Assembly: GCF_004123145.1 (NCBI RefSeq)
Contig: NZ_SDKC01000001.1
Location: forward strand, 2,389,501-2,453,500
Source: Blautia faecicola
Lineage (GTDB): Bacteria > Bacillota > Clostridia > Lachnospirales > Lachnospiraceae
Reading direction: 5' to 3'
DNA: 64,000 nucleotides
Shown here in pieces: positions 34,501-41,286 of this stretch. Made by a program: the position numbers and the translations under genes. The notes under the pieces were generated by a model. That model saw nothing but the letters and a program-made list of their open reading frames with translations, had not been told where the DNA came from and did not search any database. Every line of letters begins with the position of its first letter. The stretch's first letter is position 1.

Positions 34501-35074
34501 TCAGATCTTCATAATCCCATGTTTCGATTTTCTGGATCTCGTGAGATGTACGGAATCCATCGAAGAAGTTGATGAATGGAACTTTTCCTTTGATTGCTGC
34601 CAGATGAGCAACCGGAGTCAGGTCCATAACTTCCTGTACGGAAGATTCACACAACATTGCAACACCGGTCTGACGACAGGCGTAAACGTCGGAATGATCA
34701 CCAAAGATTGATAATGCGTGGCTTGCCAGAGCACGTGCAGATACGTTGAATACACCTGGTAACTGCTCACCGGCGATTTTGTACAGATTCGGGATCATCA
34801 GCAGAAGACCCTGAGAAGCAGTATAGGTTGTTGTCAGAGCACCTGCTGCCAGAGAACCGTGAACTGCACCGGCTGCACCAGCCTCAGACTGCATCTCTGT
34901 AACCTGAACTTCCTGTCCAAACATGTTTTTTCTTCCCTGTGTTGCCCACTCATCAGTAGCTTCCGCCATAACAGATGAAGGGGTAATCGGGTAAATGGCT
35001 GCTACATCGGAAAATGCGTAGGATGCATGAGCTGCAGCATGATTACCATCCATGGTTTTCATTTTTCTTGCCAT
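31544..35074 (-). CDS. nifJ: Pyruvate:ferredoxin (flavodoxin) oxidoreductase
   Basis: A 1176-residue fused enzyme oxidising pyruvate to acetyl-CoA and CO2 while reducing ferredoxin, oxygen-sensitive. Domain order is visible: the N-terminal pyrimidine domain (AAHASYAFSDVAAIYPITPSS), the linker and domain III, a ferredoxin-like domain with CIQCNRCAYVCP and CTGCGSCANVCP (two 4Fe-4S clusters), and the C-terminal thiamine diphosphate domain with GDGWAYDIGFGG and FDTEVYSNTGGQ. A further cysteine-bearing GACAGCGETPY binds the proximal cluster. The start at 35074 follows AAGGAGG; an in-frame ATG 66 bases upstream has no site. It has its own terminator and is probably monocistronic. Confidence 0.97.
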   Translation of the reverse strand: MARKMKTMDGNHAAAHASYAFSDVAAIYPITPSSVMAEATDEWATQGRKNMFGQEVQVTEMQSEAGAAGAVHGSLAAGALTTTYTASQGLLLMIPNLYKIAGEQLPGVFNVSARALASHALSIFGDHSDVYACRQTGVAMLCESSVQEVMDLTPVAHLAAIKGKVPFINFFDGFRTSHEIQKIETWDYEDLKDMADMDAIDAFRKHALNPNHPCQRGSAQNPDIFFQAREACNPYYDALPAIVQEYMDKVNEKIGTDYKLFNYYGSADAEHVIIAMGSVNDTIEETIDYLQAAGQKVGVVKVRLYRPFCAQALVDAIPDTVKQISVLDRTKEPGSLGEPLYLDVVAALKGTKFNDTPIFTGRYGLGSKDTTPAQIVAVYENKTKQKFTIGIVDDVTNLSLETGAPLVTTPEGTINCKFWGLGADGTVGANKNSIKIIGDNTDMYAQAYFDYDSKKSGGVTMSHLRFGKKPIKSTYLIHKANFVACHNPSYVRKYNMVQELVDGGTFLLNCPWDMEGLEKHLPGQVKAFIANHNIKFYIIDGVKIGIETGMGPTRINTILQSAFFKLADIIPEAQAIELMKAAAKATYGRKGDDVVAKNWAAIDEGAKQVVEVEVPESWKDAADEGLTMTHATSGRQDAVDFVNNIQAKVSAQEGNSLPVSAFTEYVDGSTPSGTSAYEKRGIAVNVPVWTPENCIQCNRCAYVCPHAAIRPVAMTEAEAAEAPVALDMTGMKEYKFAIAVSALDCTGCGSCANVCPGKKGAKALAMENMEANVESQKFFDYAVTLPEKEDVIAKFKENTVKGSQFKQPLLEFSGACAGCGETPYAKLITQLFGDRMYIANATGCSSIWGNSSPSTPYTVNAKGQGPAWSNSLFEDNAEFGYGMLLAQKAIRDGLKTKVEAVMESEKASDEVKAACKEWIDTFSVGATNGAATDKLVAALEGCECDTCKDIVKNKDFLAKKSQWIFGGDGWAYDIGFGGVDHVLASGKDINIMVFDTEVYSNTGGQSSKSTPTGAIAQFAAGGKETKKKDMASIAMSYGYVYVAQISMGADFNQTVKAIAEAEAYPGPSLIIAYAPCINHGIKKGMSKAQTEEELAVKCGYWHNFRFNPAAENKFTLDSKAPASEDYQAFLDGEVRYNSLKRSNPEKAARLFAKNENEAKERYAYLNKLITLYGKEE

Positions 35075-35175
35075 TTCAAATTCCTCCTTATTTGAATTAA
35101 AAATAAAGTTGCTTTTACATAATTTCAACCTTATTCCCATTATAGCACTCTTTGTTGAGCCTGTCCATTTTTTAC

Positions 35176-35221
35176 AAAAAAATCATGAAATGTTCTTATA
35201 AAAAAACATTTCATGATTTTT
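35176..35221. terminator. Terminator downstream of the hexosamine kinase gene
   Basis: AAATCATGAAATGTT (35178-35194 region) pairs with AACATTTCATGATTT and is flanked by A- and T-tracts, so it can work in either direction. It ends the nahK-like operon on the minus strand. Confidence 0.85.
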
Positions 35222-35257
35222 CGTTCCCTTTTTATTCGGCAAAATGTATAAAATCGT

Positions 35258-36367
35258 TTATTTTCTTACGATCTGTGCCATGGTTTCCCATTTTTCTTCC
35301 ATATCTTTTACCAGTTTTAACTGGGTTCTGGTACGGTCCAGATTCTGTTCCGGATAATGGATTTTAAAATAGGTATCTCCCTGCAGATAATCCGTCAGGA
35401 AACGCATGCCGCACTCAAACGTCATGATTTTCGCACCCATCGGAAGCGCTTCCACTTCTTTTGGCGTCAGGCTGCCACGGCATCCTTCCATGAAGCCGTC
35501 GAAATATGCTTCGAAAAGAGTCATATCACAGGATACTTTATTCAGATCTTTTTCATCCTCTGCTGCTGTGCTTGCCCCAAAACGAATCGCATCACCGAAA
35601 TCATATGCTGCAAATCCAGGCATTACGGTATCAAGGTCGATGACGCAGATGGCATTGCCGCTTGCTTTGTCAAACAGTACGTTATTTAATTTGGTATCGT
35701 TATGGGTAACCCGCAGCGGGATTTCTCCTGCTGCCAGCAGATCTCCGAAGTAGTGGCAGTCTTTTTCTCTTTCTCTAATGAAATTGATCTCTGCTTCCAC
35801 TTTTTTGGCTCTTCCCATCACATCTTCCTGTACTGCCTGTTCGAATTTTGCATAACGGTCAACCGTGTTATGGAAATCCGGAATCGTCTCATGCAGTTTT
35901 TCTGCCGGGAAATCGGATAACAGATACTGGAAATTACCGAAAGCGTAACCACTCTTTTTCATTGCTTCCGGTGTATCGGCTTTATCAAAACTCAGGGAAT
36001 CTGTGATAAACGGGTAAACTCTCCATCCGTCACCGTTCGCCTCTATCAGATAGGATTTTCCTTCTTTTGTAGGAATGACCTGCAGTGTCTCACGGTTCGG
36101 ATCGCCGCCCTGTGCTTTGATCTTGTCTGTCAGGAAGCTGGTAACCTGCAGGATATTTTCCATCAGTTCCTTCTGATTTTTGAAAATATCTTTGTTCATT
36201 CTCTGCAGGATATACAGTTTTTCCTGTCCGTCTTCTTTTACTTCCAGACGGAAGGTATCGTTGATATGTCCGCTTCCGTAAGGTTCCACACTGACTACTT
36301 CGGTATTATCTCCCAGTTCGAACTTTCCGATCACATCCAGAAGTTCTTCTTTTGTTATCTGCTCCAC
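35258..36367 (-). CDS. APH-family kinase, probably N-acetylhexosamine 1-kinase-like
   Basis: A 369-residue protein-kinase-like small-molecule kinase. The catalytic loop reads RVTHNDTKLNNVLFD (base aspartate in HND, about residue 217) and the metal site CVIDLDTVMPG (about 237-247), with an N-terminal ATP lobe containing EPYGSGHINDTFRLEV. Closest known type is NahK, which phosphorylates GlcNAc or GalNAc at C1. A GTG start is used, with GGAGG nine bases upstream. The nucleotidyltransferase gene ends four bases before it, so the two are translated together; kinase plus nucleotidyltransferase would yield a UDP-sugar. The sugar is inferred, not shown. Confidence 0.8.
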   Translation of the reverse strand: MEQITKEELLDVIGKFELGDNTEVVSVEPYGSGHINDTFRLEVKEDGQEKLYILQRMNKDIFKNQKELMENILQVTSFLTDKIKAQGGDPNRETLQVIPTKEGKSYLIEANGDGWRVYPFITDSLSFDKADTPEAMKKSGYAFGNFQYLLSDFPAEKLHETIPDFHNTVDRYAKFEQAVQEDVMGRAKKVEAEINFIREREKDCHYFGDLLAAGEIPLRVTHNDTKLNNVLFDKASGNAICVIDLDTVMPGFAAYDFGDAIRFGASTAAEDEKDLNKVSCDMTLFEAYFDGFMEGCRGSLTPKEVEALPMGAKIMTFECGMRFLTDYLQGDTYFKIHYPEQNLDRTRTQLKLVKDMEEKWETMAQIVRK

Positions 36368-36371
36368 GATC

Positions 36372-37298
36372 TTATTCCTCCCACAGTTTTTCCGGATATT
36401 TTCCTTCTGCTTTCAGTTTACAGATGGCATTTACAACGACCGGTTTATCTTCTTTATATGTTACACCGTACCATTTGTCCAGAGATTTCAGGACTTTTAC
36501 ATCGGCTTTGTCTTCTGCAAGCAGTTCGCTTACAACGGACGGAAGGAAGTATTCGCCTTTTAACGGGTTGGTTTTCATTGCTTCATCCAGGAATGCCGGG
36601 AAACGGTCTTTCAGTTCTTTTAACAGGCTTGCACTGAATCCCCACATGTTCATGGAAACGGTGCTGCCTTCCGGAATCACGGTCCAGGTTGCGCCGTCAT
36701 CTTCGGTATATGCGGTTGTACCGTCCGGTCTCTTCTCGATATGGGTACGTTCCTGGATACCCATCAGGTAACCGTCTGCATCGGTCTCGCACACGCCACG
36801 GGCTACATGTCCGTTCTCGGTCAGTGTATTTTCCAGAACGTATCCAACCATCAGATAATGATATTTTTCATCATCCTCATGTGTGGTCAGGAAATCATAA
36901 ATCATCTGGAATGCATGGCTTCCATAATAATCGTCTGCGTTGATAACGGCAAACGGTGCATCCAGTGTTCCCAGGCAGCTTAATACTGCGTGGCCGGTTC
37001 CCCATGGTTTTACTCTGCCTTCCGGTACACTATAACCTTCCGGAAGATTGTTCAGATCCTGGAATACATAGGAAACTTTCATGATCTTGCTGATTCTGTC
37101 TCCGATGGTCTCTTTAAAGTCTTTTTCGTTTTCTTTTTTAATAATGAAGATAACCTCTTCAAATCCTGCTTTTTTTGCATCATACAGGGAGAAGTCCATA
37201 ATGATGTGACCTTCCGGATCGACCGGGTCGATCTGTTTTAATCCGCCGTAACGGCTTCCCATACCTGCTGCCATAATTACCAATACCGGTTTTTTCAT
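36372..37298 (-). CDS. Sugar-phosphate nucleotidyltransferase
   Basis: A 308-residue nucleotidyltransferase of the NTP_transferase fold. The signature PVLVIMAAGMGSRYGGLKQ at residues 4-22 binds the nucleotide, and VINADDYYG (about 119-127) provides the metal-binding aspartates. It would join a sugar 1-phosphate to a nucleotide (likely UTP). It is upstream of, and tightly linked to, the NahK-like kinase gene, and divergent from an AraC regulator across a 212-base region containing direct repeats. Members of this clade are commonly labelled nucleotidyltransferase without tested substrate. Confidence 0.85.
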   Translation of the reverse strand: MKKPVLVIMAAGMGSRYGGLKQIDPVDPEGHIIMDFSLYDAKKAGFEEVIFIIKKENEKDFKETIGDRISKIMKVSYVFQDLNNLPEGYSVPEGRVKPWGTGHAVLSCLGTLDAPFAVINADDYYGSHAFQMIYDFLTTHEDDEKYHYLMVGYVLENTLTENGHVARGVCETDADGYLMGIQERTHIEKRPDGTTAYTEDDGATWTVIPEGSTVSMNMWGFSASLLKELKDRFPAFLDEAMKTNPLKGEYFLPSVVSELLAEDKADVKVLKSLDKWYGVTYKEDKPVVVNAICKLKAEGKYPEKLWEE

Positions 37299-37395
37299 AA
37301 TTATCTACCCCTTTTCTTTTATTTTGCTATTTAACTGTCTGTTCCTTCAGTTATTTTTTGTTGTCTTTAGATTACCATGTTTTTTTCTTTTTTGA

Positions 37396-37436
37396 TTTGC
37401 ACAAAATTCGCTTTTATTTGCACAAAACTTGCTTTT
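37396..37436. promoter_or_regulatory. Tandem direct repeat, candidate AraC operator
   Basis: TTTGCACAAAATTCGCTTTT (37396-37415) and TTTGCACAAAACTTGCTTTT (37417-37436) repeat with a 21-bp period, two helical turns. Direct half-sites of this spacing are typical of AraC-family binding. The second copy overlaps the -35 box of the regulator gene. The rest of 37299-37510 shows no other signal. Confidence 0.65.
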
Positions 37437-37457
37437 CTTGTTTTTTTCTTTTATACT
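37429..37457 (+). promoter_or_regulatory. Promoter of the AraC-family regulator
   Basis: TTGCTT (37429-37434), 17 bases, TATACT (37452-37457), 53 bases before the start codon. Overlap with the direct repeat suggests autoregulation. Confidence 0.55.
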
Positions 37458-37510
37458 GTTATCATAAAATGCATATTTGACATTTTTCCAGTGAAAGGAG
37501 TGCTTGATCC

Positions 37511-38422
37511 ATGGCTTACCAGCCGTTCCCTCTGACCGAAGAACTGCACATTACACAGATTATCACCATCCATTATTTTGAATATACCAACACCTATCAT
37601 TTTCACGGGGAGTCCCATGATTTCTGGGAATTTCTTTGCGTGGACAAGGGCGAGGTGACGGTGACCGCCGGAGAGGAAAAACTGACCCTGCAGCAGGGGC
37701 AGATCATCTTTCATGAACCGAACGAATTTCATAATGTAGAAGCAAACGGAAAGATTGCTCCCAATCTTGTCGTGATTTCCTTTTCCTGCGATTCCCCCTG
37801 CATGGAACAGTTCCGCAACCTCATCACCACCATCAGCGAGACGGAAAAAACGTTTCTCGCTCAGATCATCCGCGAGGCCCGCCACTGCATCGCAACGCCG
37901 CTCGATAACCCCTTTACCCAGAAAATGGAACGGTGCGTCAGTGCACCCTTTGCCTCGGAACAGATGATCCAGCTTTATCTGGAACTGCTTCTCCTGTCGA
38001 TGCTTCGCCGCCTCAAACAGAAAGAACAACCGGATCCTTCCGAAAAATCCACCCGGAAAGAAAACGATACCATCCTCTACCAGCGGATCCTTCTGTATAT
38101 GAAAGATCATCTGCACAGCCAGCTGACCCTCGATCAGATCTGCCAGGCGAATCTTGTGGGAAAATCTCAGCTGCAAAAGCTCTTTCAGAAAGAACAGCAC
38201 TGCGGGGTGATCCACTACTTTTCGTATCTGAAAATCGAGGAAGCAAAACAGATGATCCGGCAGGAACAGGCAAACTTTACGGAGATCTCGGATGCCCTCG
38301 GTTATACCTCCATCCATTACTTTTCCCGGCAGTTCAAGACCTTTACCGGAATGTCTCCGTCGGAATACGCAATCTCTATCAAGGCACTGGCAGAGGATGA
38401 TTCCGCAAATGTACTGCATTGA
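37511..38422 (+). CDS. AraC-family transcriptional regulator
   Basis: A 303-residue regulator. The N-terminal cupin domain (about residues 20-90) contains TYHFHGESHDFWEF and IIFHEPNEFHNVEANG, the usual sugar-sensing fold. The C-terminal 100 residues hold the two AraC helix-turn-helix motifs, with LTLDQICQANLVGKSQLQKLF and FTEISDALGYTSIHYFSRQFK around the recognition helices, ending in GMSPSEYA. It lies between the divergent nucleotidyltransferase/kinase operon and nagB, so it probably controls amino-sugar use. Confidence 0.92.
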   Translation: MAYQPFPLTEELHITQIITIHYFEYTNTYHFHGESHDFWEFLCVDKGEVTVTAGEEKLTLQQGQIIFHEPNEFHNVEANGKIAPNLVVISFSCDSPCMEQFRNLITTISETEKTFLAQIIREARHCIATPLDNPFTQKMERCVSAPFASEQMIQLYLELLLLSMLRRLKQKEQPDPSEKSTRKENDTILYQRILLYMKDHLHSQLTLDQICQANLVGKSQLQKLFQKEQHCGVIHYFSYLKIEEAKQMIRQEQANFTEISDALGYTSIHYFSRQFKTFTGMSPSEYAISIKALAEDDSANVLH

Positions 38423-38518
38423 TTTCACCAGCGTCCGGATACTGTGAACCGTAACTACTTTCTGTTTTTTCTTTTCCCTTGCTTTTTTGCTGTAAATGGG
38501 ATAACGTATTTTTAGACG

Positions 38519-38543
38519 CAGCTGTTACTTTTCGAAACAGCTG
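38519..38543 (+). other. Hairpin upstream of nagB
   Basis: CAGCTGTT pairs with AACAGCTG around a nine-base loop, followed by TCTTTAAT. It could weakly terminate the regulator transcript or protect the 5' end of the nagB message; the ribosome site lies 22 bases further on and is free. Confidence 0.5.
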
Positions 38544-38577
38544 TCTTTAATATGAAAGATCTCTAAGGAGGGTTTTT

Positions 38578-39303
38578 ATGAGAATCATTGTAACAAAAGA
38601 TTATAACGACATGAGCCGAAAAGCTGCGAACATTATTTCCGCACAGATCATCACCAAACCGGACTGTGTTCTGGGTCTGGCCACCGGTTCTTCACCGGTA
38701 GGTACTTATAAAACACTGGTAGACTGGTATAAAAAAGGGGACCTTGATTTTTCTGAGGTTACTACCGTCAATCTGGATGAATACCGTGGACTGACACATG
38801 ACAACGACCAGAGTTATTATTATTTTATGAATGATAACCTGTTTTCTCACGTAAATATCGATCCGGCACACACTCATATCCCGGATGGCACCGAACCGGA
38901 TGCACAGAAAGCATGCGACGACTTCGAAGCCATCGTAAAAAGCTGTGGCGGAACCGATCTGCAGCTTCTTGGTCTTGGTCATAACGGACACATCGGCTTC
39001 AACGAGCCAGCCGAAGACTTCCCGAAATTCACGCACTGCGTAGATCTGACCGAGAGCACCATCCAGGCAAATGCCCGTTTCTTTGACAAACCGGAAGACG
39101 TTCCGACCCAGGCTTACACCATGGGCATCGGTACAATCATGCGTGCAAAACGAATCCTGCTGATCGCCAGCGGTAAAGACAAAGCAGCCATCGTAAAAGA
39201 AGCCCTGTTCGGACCGGTTCGTCCTCAGGTACCGGCTTCCATCCTTCAGCTTCACCCGGATGTAACCGTTGTCCTGGATGAAGAGGCAGCTTCCTGCCTG
39301 TAA
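38578..39303 (+). CDS. nagB: Glucosamine-6-phosphate deaminase
   Basis: A 241-residue cytoplasmic enzyme turning glucosamine 6-phosphate into fructose 6-phosphate and ammonia. The phosphate-binding LGLATGSSPVGTYKTL, the catalytic aspartate region VNLDEYRGL, and LGLGHNGHIGFNEP carrying the active-site histidine are intact. AAGGAGGG precedes the start. It is downstream of the AraC regulator in the same direction and links the neighbouring amino-sugar genes to glycolysis. nagA is not in the window. Confidence 0.96.
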   Translation: MRIIVTKDYNDMSRKAANIISAQIITKPDCVLGLATGSSPVGTYKTLVDWYKKGDLDFSEVTTVNLDEYRGLTHDNDQSYYYFMNDNLFSHVNIDPAHTHIPDGTEPDAQKACDDFEAIVKSCGGTDLQLLGLGHNGHIGFNEPAEDFPKFTHCVDLTESTIQANARFFDKPEDVPTQAYTMGIGTIMRAKRILLIASGKDKAAIVKEALFGPVRPQVPASILQLHPDVTVVLDEEAASCL

Positions 39304-39313
39304 TCTTAACGTA

Positions 39314-39403
39314 ATGTACTCTCGGAATCTTTCTGTGCTTGATTTTGTGAGATGATTTTTTGTCAGTCGCAAAGGCAAGTGCAGAAAGACTCCGAGAGTA
39401 CAT
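39314..39403. repeat. Long inverted repeat after nagB
   Basis: Two 28-base arms (39314-39341 and 39376-39403), matching at 25 positions, begin ATGTACTCTCGGA and end TCCGAGAGTACAT. The 34-base centre has no clear pairing. It starts 11 bases after the nagB stop and is separate from the true terminator just beyond it. Confidence 0.75.
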
Positions 39404-39410
39404 CATATAT

Positions 39411-39445
39411 AAAAAAGGAACAGTTCCCATGCTGTTCCTTTTTTC
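39411..39445. terminator. Terminator after nagB
   Basis: AAAAAAGGAACAG pairs with CTGTTCCTTTTTT around TTCCCATG. Perfect 13-bp stem with T-run. Confidence 0.9.
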
Positions 39446-39484
39446 AAATCATTTTATTAATATACTCTAGGAGGTATTACTTCT

Positions 39485-40132
39485 ATGTTTATTCCAATCG
39501 ACTACGAAAACTGGGACCGCAAAGAAATCTACGACGCCTTTCACGGATACATGTACTGCATGACCGTAGAACTGGATATCACCGAATTTCTCGAAAAAAT
39601 CCATGAAAGCCACTGGAAATTCTATCCTTCCATGTGCTATTGCATCGCAAAAACCGTAAATGAACACCAGGACTACCGCTACGCCAAAATCAACGGTCAT
39701 GTCGGCTACTTCGGTCAGGTCAATCCACACTACACCCTGCTTCGCACAAACTCCAACCACCTCTTCACCCACCAGTGGACCGATTACAACGAAGACTTTG
39801 CCGCCTTCCACAAACAATTCCTGGAAGACAAAGCCCTCGCAGAAGCCGGCGATACCTTGTACTACCCAAAAGAAGACGGTCTGAATAATGTGCATATATC
39901 CATCATGCCAAACACCAGCTACACAGCCCTGAGCTACTCCAAACCAGATTCCTTCACCCACTACAATACTCCTACCGTCAGCTACGTTCCCTTCATCATG
40001 ATCGGAAAATACCACGAAGTCGACGGCAGGGTAAAAATCCCAATCACCACCGAATTCCACCACGCCGTAAACGACGGCTACCATGCAGAACAATTCTTCC
40101 ATCTGCTGGAAGACTGCTGCAGGGAATTCTAA
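39485..40132 (+). CDS. CatA-family (type A) O-acetyltransferase
   Basis: A 215-residue trimeric acyltransferase of the chloramphenicol acetyltransferase type A fold. The active-site motif HHAVNDGYH is at 192-200 with catalytic H193 and D197; the N-terminal NWDRKEIYDAFHGY is also typical. AGGAGG lies nine bases before the start. Codon choice leans to C-ending codons more than in neighbours, but the gene is otherwise unremarkable. Many gut Clostridia carry such homologues chromosomally and they do not all act on chloramphenicol, so resistance should not be assumed. Confidence 0.85.
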   Translation: MFIPIDYENWDRKEIYDAFHGYMYCMTVELDITEFLEKIHESHWKFYPSMCYCIAKTVNEHQDYRYAKINGHVGYFGQVNPHYTLLRTNSNHLFTHQWTDYNEDFAAFHKQFLEDKALAEAGDTLYYPKEDGLNNVHISIMPNTSYTALSYSKPDSFTHYNTPTVSYVPFIMIGKYHEVDGRVKIPITTEFHHAVNDGYHAEQFFHLLEDCCREF

Positions 40133-40173
40133 AAAATCCGCTTTTTTATAATCTTCTATAATAAAGCCTACAC

Positions 40174-40212
40174 AAAAAGGACTGTACAAACCCAATACTG
40201 TACAGTCCTTTT
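40174..40212. terminator. Bidirectional terminator between the acetyltransferase and CcdA-like genes
   Basis: AAAAAGGACTGTAC pairs with GTACAGTCCTTTT. It serves two convergent genes. Confidence 0.88.
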
Positions 40213-40305
40213 ACCAGCTTTTCTAAGCGCTGCCGACTACCAGAAAGCCCACGCTTGCCCGACCCGTTGCATAATGCGTGGATTTTCGTCCGTCAAACGA
40301 CGAAT

Positions 40306-41130
40306 TTACCCTTCATGCACCAAAGCCAGATAAATCATAGCCACCCCAATCAACAAAATCAAAACTCCCATCACAATCCGCAAAACCTTACTAATCCTCT
40401 CATACTTTGGATCATACATCCACCGTTCCACCACACTGTAACTCGTCCCTGCCGTAACCAGCAAAACACTGTGTCCAATCGCAAACATCACCATCAGGAA
40501 AATCCCCCATGCCGTCTTCCCAGCCTGAGCCGCCATTGCCAGCAGCGCGATCATCACTGGCGTAGAACAATGCGAAGCCACCGCTCCACTCACCATGCCA
40601 GCCAGCAGTGCACCAAGATACCCTTTCTTCGTCACCTTCGGACCACAGTGACAATGACCATCTCCCTCCTGGCAGTCCACCGGATGATGATGCTCCTTCT
40701 CGTGATGATGGTGATGATCATGACATTCGCAACCGTGTTCCTCATGACTCTCTCCGGTTCCGTGATCATGTGGATGGTTCGGTAAAATCTTTATCACACC
40801 CCAGATCTGTAACGCCATCAGCACCATAACCACACCAAGAATCCCGTACCACCAGGCACCGAACTCATGCAGATAATGTCCCAGCACAGACGCCAGGGAA
40901 CCAAAAACCAGAAATGTCAATGCAAGACCGCCCGCCATCGTCAGAGACAGACGAAACGCCTTTTTCGTGTCATTCTTCGCAGACCCGCCGATATAAGCGA
41001 TCACCATCGGCACACTCGATAACGAACACGGTGTGAAAGAAGTCACCAGACCTCCCACCAGTGCCAGAACCGGCGCCAGCCAGATATACTGCTGAATCAA
41101 ATTTGCTAACGTATTTAACCACTGTGTCAT
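40306..41130 (-). CDS. CcdA/DsbD-like membrane protein with histidine-rich loop
   Basis: A 274-residue, six-helix inner-membrane protein of the CcdA/DsbD-beta superfamily. Two symmetric halves carry the paired cysteines expected for moving reducing power across the membrane: C35 in TSFTPCSLSSVP and C188 in SHCSTPVMI. Between them, residues 119-162 form a hydrophilic loop with about 17 histidines plus C134, C136, C153, C160 and C162, a probable metal-binding segment. The loop is far longer than in CcdA proper. Roles in metal handling or metal-coupled thiol export are inference. No thioredoxin-like partner is adjacent. Confidence 0.85.
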   Translation of the reverse strand: MTQWLNTLANLIQQYIWLAPVLALVGGLVTSFTPCSLSSVPMVIAYIGGSAKNDTKKAFRLSLTMAGGLALTFLVFGSLASVLGHYLHEFGAWWYGILGVVMVLMALQIWGVIKILPNHPHDHGTGESHEEHGCECHDHHHHHEKEHHHPVDCQEGDGHCHCGPKVTKKGYLGALLAGMVSGAVASHCSTPVMIALLAMAAQAGKTAWGIFLMVMFAIGHSVLLVTAGTSYSVVERWMYDPKYERISKVLRIVMGVLILLIGVAMIYLALVHEG

Positions 41131-41200
41131 AATTTACTCCTCTTTTCTTTACGTTTTATGTTTGAACATATGAACGGTTCTTCATTTTCCCGAAAATGCA

Positions 41201-41241
41201 GACAAGGAGCCTGTCCGCTTACACGGGCAGTGCTCCTTGTC
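41201..41241 (-). terminator. Hairpin downstream of the ABC-F gene
   Basis: GACAAGGAGC pairs with GCTCCTTGTC, with CTGCCCGTG-type inner pairing. It lies 45 bases after the ABC-F stop. The minus-strand 3' side is only moderately T-rich (TGCATTTTC), so efficiency is uncertain. Confidence 0.5.
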
Positions 41242-41286
41242 TCATAAAGCTGTTTTCCAATAAATAAAACGCTCTTACTTCTTTAT

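Noticed and set aside
37451-38428. A 325-codon minus-strand frame opposite the AraC regulator
   Set aside because: The plus-strand regulator has both cupin and HTH motifs and a ribosome site; the minus frame has neither.
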